DNA from: Pseudisothecium myosuroides
Taxonomy: Eukaryota; Streptophyta; Bryopsida; Hypnales; Lembophyllaceae
DNA: 64,000 bases
Direction of reading: 5' to 3'
Assembly: GCA_951799445.1 (NCBI GenBank)
Contig: OX637291.1
Location: forward strand, 7,814,501 to 7,878,500
In this document: positions 10,826-24,060 of the stretch, one piece after another
How the letters are laid out: every line of letters starts with the position of its first letter
How positions within the stretch are numbered: the first letter of the stretch is position 1
Notes under the pieces: model-generated
What the model was told of the DNA's origin: nothing
Databases searched by the model: none
What the model saw: only the letters and a program-made list of their open reading frames with translations
Position numbers and translations under genes: made by a program

Positions 10826-12008
10826 TCCCTAAAGTCCCATTGGCCCTACGAGGGCCAAAATGCAACTTTGGATAGGCTCATACGGTCACAATATTCATCA
10901 TAATTTTTTGAATTTTTTTGTAAAGCTAGAAAAACTTATAAGCTTTTTGGAAATATAATTGTATTTCAATAGGTACCTAGGAGCAAAAGTTATAGCACAA
11001 TAGAGTTATTTGTAAAGTCCCCCCCAGTTTGGAGGGGACTTTTTCCCACAAATTTCCTCCGACGGACGATCCCGCAGGCGACCACGACCCCGTAGGCAAC
11101 CACTAAACCACAGGCAAAGTCTGGACCAAACTTCTTTTTGGTCAATTTGGGTGCTTAAGAAAGTTTGATACCCACTTTTGTATTGACTTTTTGCCCAAAA
11201 CCTGCTTTTTCACAAAACTGCAGGGTTTAAACCCCGGTTTTGGGTACTTTACGAATAACTCTAATAAGCTGAAAATGAAGGTTGGCAGGCAACAAAAAAA
11301 AATCACAAAAAGTCTGAATAATTTTTTTTAAATTTTTTTTAAATATTGTATTTTTTTCTACATGTGAATCTTTGATTCATTTTATTTGGACCAATAATGA
11401 GAAAGTTATGGACAATCTTATTTTTTGAACAATTTAAGCATCTTCTTCAAAAAATAAATTATTGGATTCATTTTCTAATGCAATTTTTAGAATTTTTTAG
11501 AATTTTTTGTTTGATAGAGTTAAGTATACTTGCAAAATCAATCTCACCATTGGATCTATTGTGTCAGTTCAATTCCATCTTAGAGCTATTAACAATATAG
11601 TTTACAATTAATCTTAGATCTACTTCTACCTAACAATCTTTTAAAGAATGAAAATCAAGTATGTGTTTTTTGAATTTTTTTTCCTTCACTTTCAACTTAA
11701 TTTTACAACATAAATTCTTTTTAATTCAAAGTGTGTAGTGCAAAAAATTTCCATCAATGGCAGTCAAAGCAATCTAAAATTGCAAAACAACATTAAAAAA
11801 AAAATCCAACTTTGAATGCTAATATCTTCCAGTCTATACAAATAAACAGCTTCATGAAATTTCTACCACATGATTTGAGACAAGTCAAGTACAAGATCTT
11901 ACAATTAGATTCTAAGAAAAATATTTTTTCTTTTTTCTTAAGCAAACACAATAGAGATGGCAATTTTGAGTGTTATTTGACAAAAAAATGGCCTTGGAAC
12001 TTTAGGGA
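10826..12008. mobile_element. TTAA family, copy C (inverted, with nested insertion)
   Basis: Same family as 9728-10661 but in the opposite orientation: ends CCCTAAAGTCCCA and, at the right, CTTTAGGG. The flanking target sites are eroded (TCAA on the left, TTAT on the right). Its subterminal hairpin is TTGGCCC-TACGA-GGGCCAA. A 263-bp inverted-repeat element sits inside at 11001-11263, which explains the extra length. Confidence 0.75.
11001..11263. mobile_element. Small inverted-repeat element nested in copy C
   Basis: Ends TAGAGTTATTTGTAAAGT and, reverse-complemented, TAGAGTTATTCGTAAAGT: one mismatch in 18. The homologous position of copy H (57064-57935) reads GCACAATAAG without interruption and acts as an empty site. 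The interior is GC-richer than its surroundings and includes GGGTGCTTAAG, also present in the related element at 12795-12987. No coding capacity; superfamily uncertain because the duplication length is ambiguous (about 3-4 bp). Confidence 0.75.
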
Positions 12009-12119
12009 TTATTAGAACTATATATTTCTACAATCATAGATATATTTTATAGAAAAATTGGCTAATAAAATCAATTTTAATGAGAATTTTTTTATTTTTT
12101 TATTGACTATTATTATTGA

Positions 12120-12365
12120 TTAATCAATCCATACTTTACCTTATGTTAGACTCTCTTTTGTTTGTTTTGTTTATTTGTCTATTATAGTGAGATCTCCTAG
12201 ACCGTGTCCCCTTTTGTTGCATTTTTTGTACCATTGGAAAGTCCTTGATTGGAAGGGATGCAGGGGCTTTGTTTTATGGAGTTTGGACCTACAATGTTAA
12301 AGTTATTGAATTTTGAAGTTTTATGAATTAAAAAATTAAAAAATTACTTTTATTTTTATTTCGGT
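12120..12365. repeat. Dispersed repeat module, copy 1 of 3
   Basis: Contains TTTGTTTGTTTTGTTTATTTG, GTGAGAT.TC.TAGACCGTG and GGCTTTGTTTTATGG. Related sequence occurs at about 27040-27190 and 29003-29130, each keeping GGGCTTTGTTT. The third copy also shares the following AAATTTTTAAAAATTACTTTTA-like stretch. Copies are of different length and have no clear ends, so I call it a repeat rather than a defined transposon. Confidence 0.6.
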
Positions 12366-12794
12366 TGTGGCTATGGTACAAGGCACATTAATCAATACAG
12401 TAATGTGTCCCACTACATGGATTTAATCTAGATAAGGATCATCAGTGACAAATTTTGTTTGAAATTACTTAGTTCTTATTATTCTCAGAAGTTGCAAAAA
12501 GAATTTGAGGTTTATTCTTTCAGAAGTTGCAACAACAAATTATAAATCTCAAAATATTTTGTTTTTCAACATTTTAATTCAAAATTGTGACACTGCATTA
12601 ATGAGGTTTATATCTTCTTTTTTTCAATAATTTTACTTCTCAGTTTAAATTGCTCTAATATGATTGCATAATGTTTCAAAAATCTTTTTAGAAAGTTAAT
12701 TATGTGTTCTATAGAAGTCTATATATTCAGCTTTTTTTAACCTACATTCTGGAATGTATATATTTTTGGTGATTTTGGAAGTTGTGCACTACTA

Positions 12795-12987
12795 TAGAGT
12801 TAATCGTAAAATTGTCATGTGTTTCTAAACCTGCGTCAGAGGAAGATTTAACTAAGAATAGAACAAAACAAACACGGTAACAAACTCAATCAGACTTGAG
12901 TTTGGGTGCTCAAGGGAGTTTGGTCCTATGTTTTCCCCAAACTCCGGCTCCTGGTCCCGCCTTGTACACAATTTACAATTAACTCTT
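12795..12987. mobile_element. Small inverted-repeat element, second copy of the AGAGTTA family
   Basis: Ends AGAGTTAATCGTAAAATTGT and, reverse-complemented, AGAGTTAATTGTAAATTGTG. The ends and an internal GGGTGCTCAAGGGAGTTTG match the element at 11001-11263. About 193 bp, non-coding. Confidence 0.65.
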
Positions 12988-13022
12988 CTGTCTAATGATT
13001 TTTTACAAATGGTCAAACTTTG

Positions 13023-13148
<126 letters not shown>

Positions 13149-13149
13149 C

Positions 13150-15703
13150 TATATTCTACAAATTCAAATGCCGAAATAGTTGTTTACTTGATATTTTGTA
13201 CTCCGTATATTTTTAGTTCTTTCAATAAAAGAATTATTATATACTTGATCTGTCTAGAATATAATCTTATTAGACAGAACTAGCCATCGCATATATTTTA
13301 TGATCTTGAATAAAAACTAGTCTAATTAAAATGCACAAAGAAAAAACATTGGTATAGACCAAAACTTAATTGACAGGGGGTGACTGCAAGAAACACTTAT
13401 AGTAGGAGCCTACATCGTCTTATTGTTTGGTTGTGATGGAGTTGGAATAGGAGAAAGGAAGATCAACAATCAAATAAACAATCTATGAGTGTTCCTTAGG
13501 TTATCTTACTAGACACGTTTTGGTCCATATGTGTCTTGTAGAACGTCTATTGAACGGTGTTGCATTGGACATGTATTTAGTCCATTAAATGTACTTGTAG
13601 AACGTTTTCAAATACTCTAAATATATTTTCAAATATTTTCAAATATTCTTGATATATTTTTAACTAAACAAACAAGGGGTCTACTAGACGTTCTAGACAT
13701 TGTGTCGCAATGTTCAACATGATGACTATGAGCGTTGCATTTTGAACTTCATACTTTGCATGATGGAAACAAATTGCCATAGATTACAAAATTTTATTGA
13801 ATATATTAAATTAGCAATTAGGCTAATAAGGTAGCTTATGGATAGGACTATGCAAAGTTGGCCAAAATTAAAAGATGAAAATAAAAAGATTATCACAAAT
13901 GATATATATACATACACACAAATTGAAATTTTGATTAAATCAATGGAATCATCTATTATAATGATAAATTGACCAAATCTGACAAATTGTCTCTAGGTTT
14001 GTAGGTACTAGTACATGACAATGACAACATCCATTTGTCAATAGCATATAGATTAGATTGTGTAGGAGAGGAATTTAATAGTGTTTGAGCATAAAAAGAA
14101 TTGGCAATAAAATACCTTATAAAAGTCTAATTGAAGAATCCTTCTACATTTAAAAGTGAATTTAGTCATGATTCATAAAATGATAGACTAATTGACCTTT
14201 CCAACCAATAATCCTATTAGAGATTGATTTCTTGAGTTGTGTTTTCTAAGACAAAAAACAATTTGCAATTCACATAACAATTTTGATCTAGATACAAAGA
14301 TCAACAACATTATGGATATTTTTTCTCTAAGGTTGACAAAAAAATAAAGATGTGGACTTGGTGAAGAATGACTTTCATAATTTTAGAACAAGACCTTTGT
14401 ATTGTGCTTTGGGGAGAGAGGCTACACGCCAAGTTGGCTATGTAGCGGGCATTTCAGATTCATTGGTGCTTTAAGCTTTACCTTATGAAGGTAGACAAAA
14501 GTAGTAAAAAAACGATAATTGATGCATGCCTAGGATGTTTGGATGGAAAGACGGATGGATGAAGATGATGCCCCTAAATGGTATATGACACTAAGATTTG
14601 TCATCTTAACTTAGGATAACTACCCGGCCCCCCCAAGATTTCCATTGGTCAACTTTTTTCGCAAAGCGTTGCTATTGAACGCTTAGGTGTCCACCTTTTG
14701 GCATCCACCCTTTTGATCCCAAGGCATTCACTAAGTGCTAGGGGATGCTTGACGGACAATTAGATGTCCGCCTTGAACGCCATTAGTTTTGGCGGACGAT
14801 TGGACATTTGATGTAAATTTTTTTTTATCAATTTTTTTACAATCAACTCCCATGGATGGTGGTGGATGGTCCCAGACAAACACCGGATTATTATTTGCTT
14901 CTAATTGGTGTACGAGCATGCATCATTTTTTGAGTGTAATTCTAGATTAACCTGTAAGGGATGTTTTATGTCCACGCTTGGTCAAACTTCATTATTTTCT
15001 CTATTAAAATACACACTTTAAACATTTGATATTTTGTCATTATTTCATAATTGAAAAACATAATAATGAATTACATATCATTTTTTTAAATTGATAAGAA
15101 TTAAAGTAATTACAAAAATGATTAAAATAATATGAAATTTTGAATAAAAAATGGAGATCATAGTGATTGATGTACTCATTGAGCTTACACAAAGATAAAT
15201 TTGGTAGAGAAAGTTCAAAACTGGTGTATTTTAAGCTAGCAAGATGCTACCATAAAAGTATCACAAAAAATATAATTTTAACAATTGTAAGAAGAAGGAG
15301 GAATAAACAAAACATTATTGGGGCTACAATTTCTTAGTTAACTTGACTTGTCAAAATTGTAACAATCATAACATTCTATAATATTATATAGAGGGTAGGC
15401 TTCTCTAAGTCTGAATCAATCATTCTGATTCTATCCAAAATTCATATAAAGTTTGCATGTCGCCTGCTATCCATTGTTAGAATAATAAATAACCAATATG
15501 TTTTATATGGGAATAGGAGAATCCTTTCATTTTAACACAAGTTAAGAATTATTTGAGTTTTAAGCAATATTTGAGTATCTTGACTTTTGAGAGAGCATTT
15601 TGTTTTTTATTTGATCTTGAGGGGGGAAGACATTCAAATATCTGCCCAACTTTTACCGTGATAGTGTGGTGACAAGTCATTAGGGGAAGTTTTAGGCAAA
15701 ATT
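13150..15703. other. Gene-free AT-rich interval
   Basis: No gene recognised. A lone terminal motif GGGTGACTGCAAGAAACAC at about 13377-13396 belongs to the MITE family at 45985, 47513 and 50239, but no matching opposite end was found. A less AT-rich patch at 14600-14830 repeats words such as GGCGGACGATTGGACA and GATGTCCGCC and may be an old inverted-repeat insertion. Confidence 0.45.
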
Positions 15704-15707
15704 TTAA

Positions 15708-17343
15708 ACCCTAAAGTTCCAAAGCCTTTTTTCATCAAAAAACACTCAAAACTATCATTTCTATTGCGAAGAGAAAAAAATTTACAATTTTTTTTTTGCA
15801 TATTTAATTATGTGGCCTTATATAAAACTATTATAAGTATATATAGAAGAAATTTCAGAAACTTTTAGCACATAGATTTCAAGATATTTGCGTTCAAAGT
15901 GAAGAAAAGAAGTTTTGGACACTATAAGAAACCCGAGTTTCAGGTGACGTTAGCATAATTTTTGGAGACGGATTTTTGTGGACGTCCAAAAAAACAACTT
16001 GTGTTTTTATGTCAATAATAACATTGAACGTTATTATTGATATAAAAACACAAGTTTTTTTTTCGGACATCCACAAAAATCCGTCTCCAAAAATTATGCT
16101 AACGTCACCTGAAACTCGGGTTTCTTATAGTGGGAGCATAGTCCATGACTAAGGTAAATGAGCCTATAATATGCAAACCGCCCAATGCAAACACATAGAA
16201 AACCACCCATTACAATCTTACATCAACCCATGATGGCAAACTTTTGCTAATAAATGTGATTAGGGCTTCATTACATTGATTAGTGGCCAAAATCAATGCC
16301 TTGGGTGATGGTGATGGAGTTATTAGTGACTCCTTTAGGAACTTTTACCTTTCTAGTATAAGTTCATTACAAGATTTAATTTTTTTATTCCTTTGTGTCA
16401 TAGCCATGTTAGAGAATATTGTGATTGCTTTAGGTGGTAAGATGACCATTATGGATACAGTTTGGGGTGGTTCAGTGGAGTTGTCTAGAGACTATTTTGG
16501 ACCACTTAGGCAACACTTCAAAAATTCATCAAATTTATACTTTATCAAAAAAATAAAATTTCAATTGCTCTTTTCATTTTTTATTTTTGCCTTAATATAG
16601 GATTTTTTTTTTTAAATTCAAAAATGTTAGCAAGGCAAACCTACCATTTTGCTTGTTGTAGGCTGGTTTACCTTAAATTATTTGACTTTGAATCTTCTTA
16701 ACTTAAAATTTTTGCACTATATATTTGAATTTAATTTTTTTATGCTGAAGATTTGAATTGAAGCTTAGGGATTTTTTTTTCAAACAAAAAAAATGTGATT
16801 TTTATTCTTTAAATTTTTTTAGTAGAAGTAGGTACGAGATTGAAGAAAAATCTAAATCGTCAATAGCTTTAAAATGGGATTAAAAGACACCAATGCCAAG
16901 AGTGAGATTATTCTAGCAAGCATGTTTATCCTTGTAGAATTCTTTTTTAAATTGTGAAAATTAAGTTAAAAAATAAATCCAATACATTATTTTCTTAAGA
17001 AGTTTCTATAATTGCATGCAAAATAAGAAGCTCCATAATTTTCACATCACTAATTCAAATGGAATGAATCAAAGCTTTATGTATAGAAAAAAATATAATC
17101 TATGAAAAAAAAGAATTACAAAATTTTATTTCAAGTTTTTGTGGATTTTTTTGGTTATCCAAACTCCCCTATTTTGAGTTTATTGTAGCATAACTTCTAC
17201 TCCCGGGCACCAATTGAAATAAAATTATATTCCCCAAAAGTTAATGTATTTTTTCTATTTTACAAAAAAGCTTCAAAAAATTGAAGTTACATGAGCCTAT
17301 CTGAAATCCATTTTGTCCCCAAGGAGATATGAGACTTTAGAGG
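15708..17343. mobile_element. TTAA family, copy D (long, with nested insertions)
   Basis: TTAA at 15704-15707 and 17344-17347. The left end ACCCTAAAGTTCCAAAGCC and the right end, reverse-complemented CCTCTAAAGTCTC, are decayed versions of the family ends. Compared with copy B it carries extra sequence between about 15920 and 16670: a CACTA-type MITE at 15920-16132 and some 540 bp of unknown origin with a 105-codon frame (16283-16600) that has no family resemblance. The subterminal hairpin is degraded (TTTGTCCCCAAGGAGATA). Confidence 0.7.
15920..16132. mobile_element. CACTA-type MITE
   Basis: A 213-bp near-perfect palindrome. Ends are CACTATAAGAAACCCGAG and its reverse complement, matching the CACTA...AAGAAA terminus of plant CACTA (En/Spm) elements. 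It is flanked by the 3-bp duplication GGA (15917-15919 and 16133-16135), the length expected of that superfamily. Arms of about 100 bp differ by only a few bases, so the insertion is young or is kept by hairpin correction. It sits inside transposon copy D. Non-coding. Confidence 0.9.
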
Positions 17344-17347
17344 TTAA

Positions 17348-19239
17348 TTATCAATGGTTTGGTAAATTTAAGAGGAGGGTTGCTATTATGTGAGCATAGG
17401 AGTGTGAGCCCATAAGCCTAGAATATTACACACCTATGTTATAGGTGTATATACTATAGAAATTGTCTATGATTATAAGATATGCATATTACAAATGCCC
17501 ATGTTATAGGTATTTATAATACATACACCTTCTATAGTGTGTGGTATCTATATTATAGGTACTTGTATGGTAGGCTCAATGCTCACAAGCTTGCATTCTT
17601 GAGCTCACATACTAACACCGTTGAATTTAAGAGTGTCAAAGATCATCAAATGGTTTATAGTATCCGCATTGCCTTAAGAAATTTTGTTCACAAGTCAACA
17701 TGTTAAATATCTCTTGTGATGAGATTATAAAAATTTCCTTGTGTAAGGTACAAATTCTAGAGGGAAAAAAATGCAATGGAAAGTTTTCATAATAGATTTA
17801 GATTTTAGATGAAATTTTGTGAAATTCCATGGGACAGAGGACTTACACATTGGATGATGATTGTTTCCAAAGGGAATTCTCCTCAATGCTTTGTGCCTCC
17901 AAATCATTCTTCATCCTTTTCATGGGCCATAATTTTGATTGAGATGGAGCTAAATGTTATAGTAAAGACAAGGAGGATTAAGATTGAAGCATCCAATTGC
18001 AACATTTTTCTTTCTTTAAGACCTAAAAAATGATCATGAATGAATACTTCCATGACTTCAAGAAGGACATTATCTATTAACTTTTACATATACATGTGTC
18101 CAAAAGGTATTTTATGGGAAGATATTATTTTTCTTTTTATGATTTATTAAGGTATCCTATTGTATAAAGTTTTCTAATGCTGAGTACTATATGTGGGGCT
18201 ATTGTTTGTTTAAATTTTATTTACAATCTTTTTTTGGTAGGCTACATTTGTTTTAAAAGCTTTGTTTTTTGGTCTTGAGCAATTTAATACAATTTAACAG
18301 CAAATGACTAGAAAAATACATCAATACAATGAACAAGGCAAACTATTCGGTATCATAATTGAAGATTTAGCATGTTCACTCATGATTTTAGTGTTACATG
18401 GACTTGAACTGTGAATGTTGCACACTCAAACAAGAAGAATGACTACAAATTTAAGCAACCTATATGATTCATATGAACATTATAGCTGTATAACAACAAA
18501 CAAAGCATTTGCATAGAATATGCCTTTACAAATTCAAAAAAAAAGAGGCTTTTGAGGTTTTGTGATTGGTTTCCCTATTGATATGCATGCAATTCTAAAT
18601 ACATTATTAAATTTCACAACTTGCATCAACACAACGCTCGGGTGACAAAAAAAAGACACAAATACTACAATTCACATTAGTCTACTAACAACCACCTTAT
18701 GTCTTCATATTTCAAAATAAAAAATTAATTCTTGTAGATTAAGGTTTGCAACAATGTAAATTTATATGGTGTAAAAAAAATTGTTTGATTCCTTGCTTCA
18801 AAATTACATCTTAATGACTTGCACTGGACCTTGGAGAAATATAATCAAACATACAAAAAAGAAAAGTACTATCTACATGCAATTAGATCAACCATTTCTA
18901 AATCCAATGAGCACGCACCATAACGCTCGACTAGATCCCTATGCAAAAGAATCTGCCTCCACCCGGGTGAGTATATGTCTTTCCTCTTAACAAATCACAA
19001 GGAAACCAAAGCTCAATGACACTAAGGTATACAATCGCCAACTTCATGAGGCAAAGAGAAGCAAAACTTGAAACAAACTAGTTTCTCCTAAATGTACACC
19101 AATTTTGATGATACTACAAATACCACTTGCTTTGAAATTGACAACTTTGAAGGTAGGATGTGCATACAGGCATCTGCTAGCTAGGGACAACCTTAACACT
19201 CAATATTCCATATGTGTGTCAACCTTCATCTCAATCAAT
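17348..19239. other. Gene-free interval with one possible MITE
   Basis: About 17389-17587 has TGTGAGCAT at the left and ATGCTCACA at the right, with internal GTTATAGGT words in both orientations, so it may be a small inverted-repeat element. No target-site duplication could be fixed. No gene recognised; frames at 17482-17706, 17809-18033 and 18781-18990 have no motif. Confidence 0.4.
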
Positions 19240-19781
19240 AACGGATAGAGAAGATTATGAGTTAGAGGAAAAATCTAAATTATTAATATCTCTAAGATGG
19301 AATTAAAATGCACTAATCCCAATGGTGAGATTGTTCTACCAAGCAAATTAAACCATATGGAACTTGTTTTCCTCAAAAATCATAAACATTACTTTCAAAA
19401 ATGGATTCTATAAGTTATTTTTTCAAAAAAATGCTCTAATTGCTTGAAAAACAAGATTGTCCATAACTTTCTCATAACAAATCCAAATGGAATGAACCAA
19501 ATCTTTCCATGTTGACAAAAATCTAATCTATGAAGAAAATTCAAATTCAAATTTTTAAATTGTTTTTTGTTGTCCCTTCTCCCCCACTCTCCCTTGTATT
19601 AGGTTTATTTGAGCTTAATTTTTGTTTCCAGGCACCAATTGAAAAATAATTATATTTTTACAAAACTAATCAATTTTTCTCTCTTCAAAAAAAGTTTCAA
19701 TAAATCATGACAAAATTGGGATTGTGGGTACCAACCCAAAATCCCATTTGTCTCTCGAACGGACAAATGGTCCTTTAGGTG
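19240..19781. mobile_element. TTAA family, copy E (right half only)
   Basis: Keeps the family blocks CCAATGGTGAGATTGTTCTA, TCATAACAAATCCAAATGGA and the right end CCTTTAGGTG followed by TTAA (19782-19785). The left half is missing. Its subterminal hairpin is TTTGTCTCTCGAACGGACAAA (stem TTTGTC/GACAAA). Confidence 0.7.
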
Positions 19782-20845
19782 TTAAACAACCAAAACTTCT
19801 TGACAAACAAAATTCATCTCCAAACTTTTAGATAATGCAACATTGTGTTGTCAATTTTATTTTTTAAATATGATTTGCACTAATAACTACATTAAAGGAT
19901 TCTAGAAGCTATCAAGCTTAGGGCCGTTGCACACCTATGATAGCTATAGTAACTAAACCTACGCGGCAATCTGATGTGGCATTCTTGAGCTGACGTGTTC
20001 GGCGCCGTGATTACTAGTTAATGAAACCTTTTTATGCAATTAACAAGGAATTTGTAGTGGTTGGATGAAAAGTGTAAATTTAGTTGAAAATAAAATGAAA
20101 ACGTAGATTTAAGGGAAAAAAACCCGGAGTTTGTAAAATCGAGTATACCACCCCACATTAAGTCTCATGTCACATCAAATCTTCCCCTGCTTTCTTGTTT
20201 GTGTATTGTGTAAGATTTTTGAGTGCATTCACCTGAGGGATTGCATTGTGATCTAAATTTTGAGTGCACCCTTGAGAGCAATTGCTAGTGCATTTGCAAG
20301 TGTGTTTTGAGTTTTGGCAATTCCAATTTCGATAGAATACTTGGAGTCAGCAGTGATTCAATGTGGCAATTGAATCGCCGTTTTTTATTTCAAATTCTTG
20401 GAAGATGGTAGAAATTGGTAGTGGAGATTTATGCAGCAACAAAGATCTTTTTGCCCACGCAGCAACTTCAACAAATTCAAATTAGAGTACCGAAAGTAAG
20501 TACTGAATTCATCTCTACTTGTCATTCGCTTCAATTTTTGATCTTTTATCTGCTAAAATTCCTTGTGATTGATTGAAACCTTGATTTTTGCGCTTTATCT
20601 TCAACTACCTTCCATTACTTGTACTATTCAAAAGTCTACAAAGCATTTAAAAAAAAGATGATTTCAAAGAGTTTTGTGATAATTTTGCCGTAGTTGAATC
20701 TTGACATTGATGATTCAACTACCTTTCATTACGTGTAGTATTCACAATTCTACAAACATTTAAAGAAATTCATAGTTCTGTTGCACTTTTACTTACCTTG
20801 ACATTGATGATTCAATTTGTAGATGCACCTCGCTAGCCAGTCTGT

Positions 20846-21890
20846 GTGACTAGTCAAAGGGGGAAAAAGAAGATGGGAGCCATGGCCTTTATACCATCTA
20901 CACCTTGTCCACCTAGGCGACCTCGCAAGGAGCATCAACCAAATTGGATTCAAGTAGAGATCTCTGTATTCATCCGTGTGAAGCATGAGAAGTTCTTTGA
21001 CGAATTGGACAATGTACCATGGGTCTAATCTCATGCGGCGGGAGAATTTTTAATGGAGATTGATTGCTGATAGGGTGATGGAAATATGCGGCCAATTGGT
21101 AGAGTGCTTTTGAGATTCTGCAGCATGCAAAGACAAATGGGCTACGCTTCTAGTGGACTATAAGAAAATACACAATTATCATAATGATATTGGCATAAAT
21201 GAGGACTAATGGTCATGAGCTCACCTCAACATGTAGCTAAGCATCTCCCTCGCAACTTCTTGAAAGAGAATTACATCAATATAGACGCATTCGTCCAATC
21301 ATGAATCCTTCGCATTCTCACGATCTTAGTTAGCTTTGAGATGTCGTCTACAATCGTGCAACAATGTTACATCATTACAATATACCAAATAAAGAGAGCA
21401 ACGGTGTGGATCATGTGATTGCTAGAGGTATCAGCCTCGGTCCTAGAGGCTCTTGTGTTGGCAATGTTCCACCCTTATCAATTTGAATTTGAACTTCAAC
21501 GTTCTAGTTGAAGCTAACGACTATGGAAAACTCAGAACAATTGCTAAATGCAAATCCAAAGTAGTAATTTTTGCTCGTGTATCTATTCCTGCTAGTAACA
21601 ATGCAACACCTGCCAATGCTCTCAAGGTCTTGTCATCCTCCGAAGCCACTTTCGAGGAACTAACTCGAAAGCTTGGCAATACGGGTCATAGGTGGAAATC
21701 ACTTTTAGGGTATACAAAAATTGCACAAGCAACACAAACATCTAGTGACAAGCTTGTAAGCACATTGGAGAAATTGAATAAATAAGATACTCAACTGCAA
21801 TGGGAGATATTTCAAGAACAACTCAACTACAATAAAGAACGAGACTTGATTGCCCAAGAGAATGTACGTTTAACTCATGCCAATTAAGGT
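20846..21890 (+). pseudogene. Myb/SANT-like (trihelix) protein of a Harbinger element, decayed
   Basis: In Harbinger elements this partner protein binds the transposon ends and works with the transposase. Pieces in order: RRPRKEHQPNWIQVEISVFI with KHEKFFDEL (20920-21010); WRLIADRVMEICG (about 21055-21095); ACKDKWATLLVDYKKIHNY (about 21130-21185), the typical third-helix segment; LPRNFLKENY (about 21250-21280); and a C-terminal coiled-coil-like part, SSDKLVSTLEKLN then QEQLNYNKERDLIAQEN (21740-21870). Stops and frameshifts separate the pieces: TGA after ICGQLVECF, TAA after GINED, TAA after KLNK. Host trihelix factors are a less likely source because it sits inside a Harbinger element. Confidence 0.78.
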
Positions 21891-23499
21891 TCCCTTGTAT
21901 AGACAATCACTAGATTCAAAAATATTTTGAGCCTTGATTTGCGACCTTTGGTGTATTCTTGCAACTTCTTACTTAGCGTTCGTAGGTGCAGCTTCTTACT
22001 CTACATTTAAAGGTCAAGCTGCCAATACTCTTGACAATGCACCCAATTGGAATCAACAATGTAACAAATCAACCTTCTACATCTTCTAAGGGATATGTAG
22101 ATTCTACTACTGAAGACGATGATGCTCCAATCTTCAACGTTAACAATTGAGACACCTCTAGATTCACCTACATGATGACACAATCATTTACACATCTTCT
22201 TACATGCACGTGAACATAGAGTCCAATATTTGCTTTGTAATTATCTTCTGTATCATACATAGGAGTTAAATGCAATATATTATAGTCGATAGATAGAAAC
22301 AAAAGCAAATTGGGAGGAAAAAGGTGTAGGTAATGTGTACTTACTTTTGATCAAAAGTAGCTTGCTAAAATACAGTCCCAATTCTTGCCGCATTTCTTGG
22401 ACCTCTAGAATTTGAAGGTTGTCTTCTTGTGATGGCGGTGTCGCATTGTAAATGCGTACATGTTGTAAAAACATATATTAATATGTTATTTTGATGGATT
22501 GATTATAATAATTTAGATAAAAAGGATGACATCATTTTACTAGCTTCAAGGTGACGCCTTCTCTTTATAGAGCAATCCATTTATTTAACAAGAGGCATTT
22601 GTTTGAGAGCGTCATCAATTTGATGTAGTTTCCTTATTTTTCACTTAAGATTTTAGTATGTCGAATTGAAGGATTTTTTTTAGTCTCATAATGAGAAGCT
22701 TCAGCCGAAATCGGAATTCGAGTTTTCTTTGTCACAATTGTCGGATCAGCCTCTTCTGTTGATGGGTCTTGCATCGCCACATGAGCGCCCTCAAGATAAA
22801 GCTGGGCCTTCTTGACCGCCAAAGCAATCTCGTGTGGAGTAGCGATGGCACGGGAATCTTCAACCTGACGCTTGAGCAATGGTAATCTTATTGCAAGTCG
22901 GATGTGTTGAGCTCGGCAGCTGAAAAGTGACATTCAAAAGGTGTTTTGAGGGTCTATAAAGGGAAGTCGTGGCCACCAGTATTGGTTAGAGGGGACGGTT
23001 AAACCTTTGACCAAGAAGGATCATGTAGAATACGTTACAGCAACCGTTAAACGCATTCTCAAGTTTCTATAGATGAAGTGAAGCTTTTTTTGGACTTTGA
23101 TTTTTTACCTCTAGTATACATTTAATAGACATGCTAATGAATTATATATTTTATTTTGTGTGTTCAAAGCCATAGAAGGAAAATATAAAAATAATTGTTT
23201 TTTAGTGATTCTAGTGTTATTTATCTTCTTTGTAAGGAGGTGAATTTAGTTGTGTGGTCAAATTTAATAACCAATGAGTGTTAATATAGCTACATGAACA
23301 AGATATGGGCTGAAATCCATTTGACTTGTGTGGTTGAAGGAAAAGATGAGGTGGAAGATAAGAAACACTATTCATCTTCTTCCCCGTTGTTGGTTTTAAA
23401 AGGCCCGAATGTTTGAGAAGATATAGTGTGTTGTATTTGGAGAATTTTGGAATGAAAATTAGAGGAGTTGTGTATCATGGTGTTGAGATTTCAAAAAGT

Positions 23500-24060
23500 C
23501 TTTTCTTGCTTGATTTGAAATTGTGAATTGAAATTTGTGCTAGTTTGAGTGAAGGGAGGTCTGTTGCCTCCTATGAGAAGGAGCAGGGACTTCGACCGAC
23601 CATAAAAAACGGACATGTCTTTAGTTTGCAATGAAATTTTGAGGAAGTGTGAGAAATTATTTTATCTTTCCAAAAAGCTATCATTCATTCAATTTAGAAT
23701 TAGTATAAGTGAGTTGTGAGTGACAAAGTGAAGAAGGGTCTGATGCCCTCACTTTTAGAGGTTGAAACTTTGGGTGGCCATGGAAGTTGGACAGAGTGTT
23801 CGAATGATTTAAGATTTAGAGAAAGAGTAGAGAATTGTGTTAGCTTTTTTTGAAGTTATCATTCATTTCATTTGAAGTTGTTATGAGGGAGTTATGAGTG
23901 TTGAAGTGAATGAGAGTCTGTTGCTTTCATTTTTAAAGGCCGAAACTTTGAGAGATCATAAAAAACGGATAGAGTATTAGAATGAGTTGAAAATTGTAAG
24001 AAAATTAAAAAATTGAATTAGCTTTTCAAAAAGTTATCATTCAATTCATTTGGACTTTAA
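23500..24060. repeat. About 178-bp tandem repeat, three diverged copies
   Basis: Three successive units carry GTCTGTTGCC-like, AAAAAACGGA-like and AAGTTATCATTCATT-like words at a spacing of 178-179 bases (GTCTG near 23559, 23738 and 23916). They lie between the two pseudogenes of the Harbinger element. Divergence between units is considerable, so the expansion is old. No function is evident. Confidence 0.7.

Noticed and set aside
20846..21890. Host trihelix transcription factor
   Set aside because: Several stops, C-terminal coiled coil of Harbinger type, and position inside an element with Harbinger ends.
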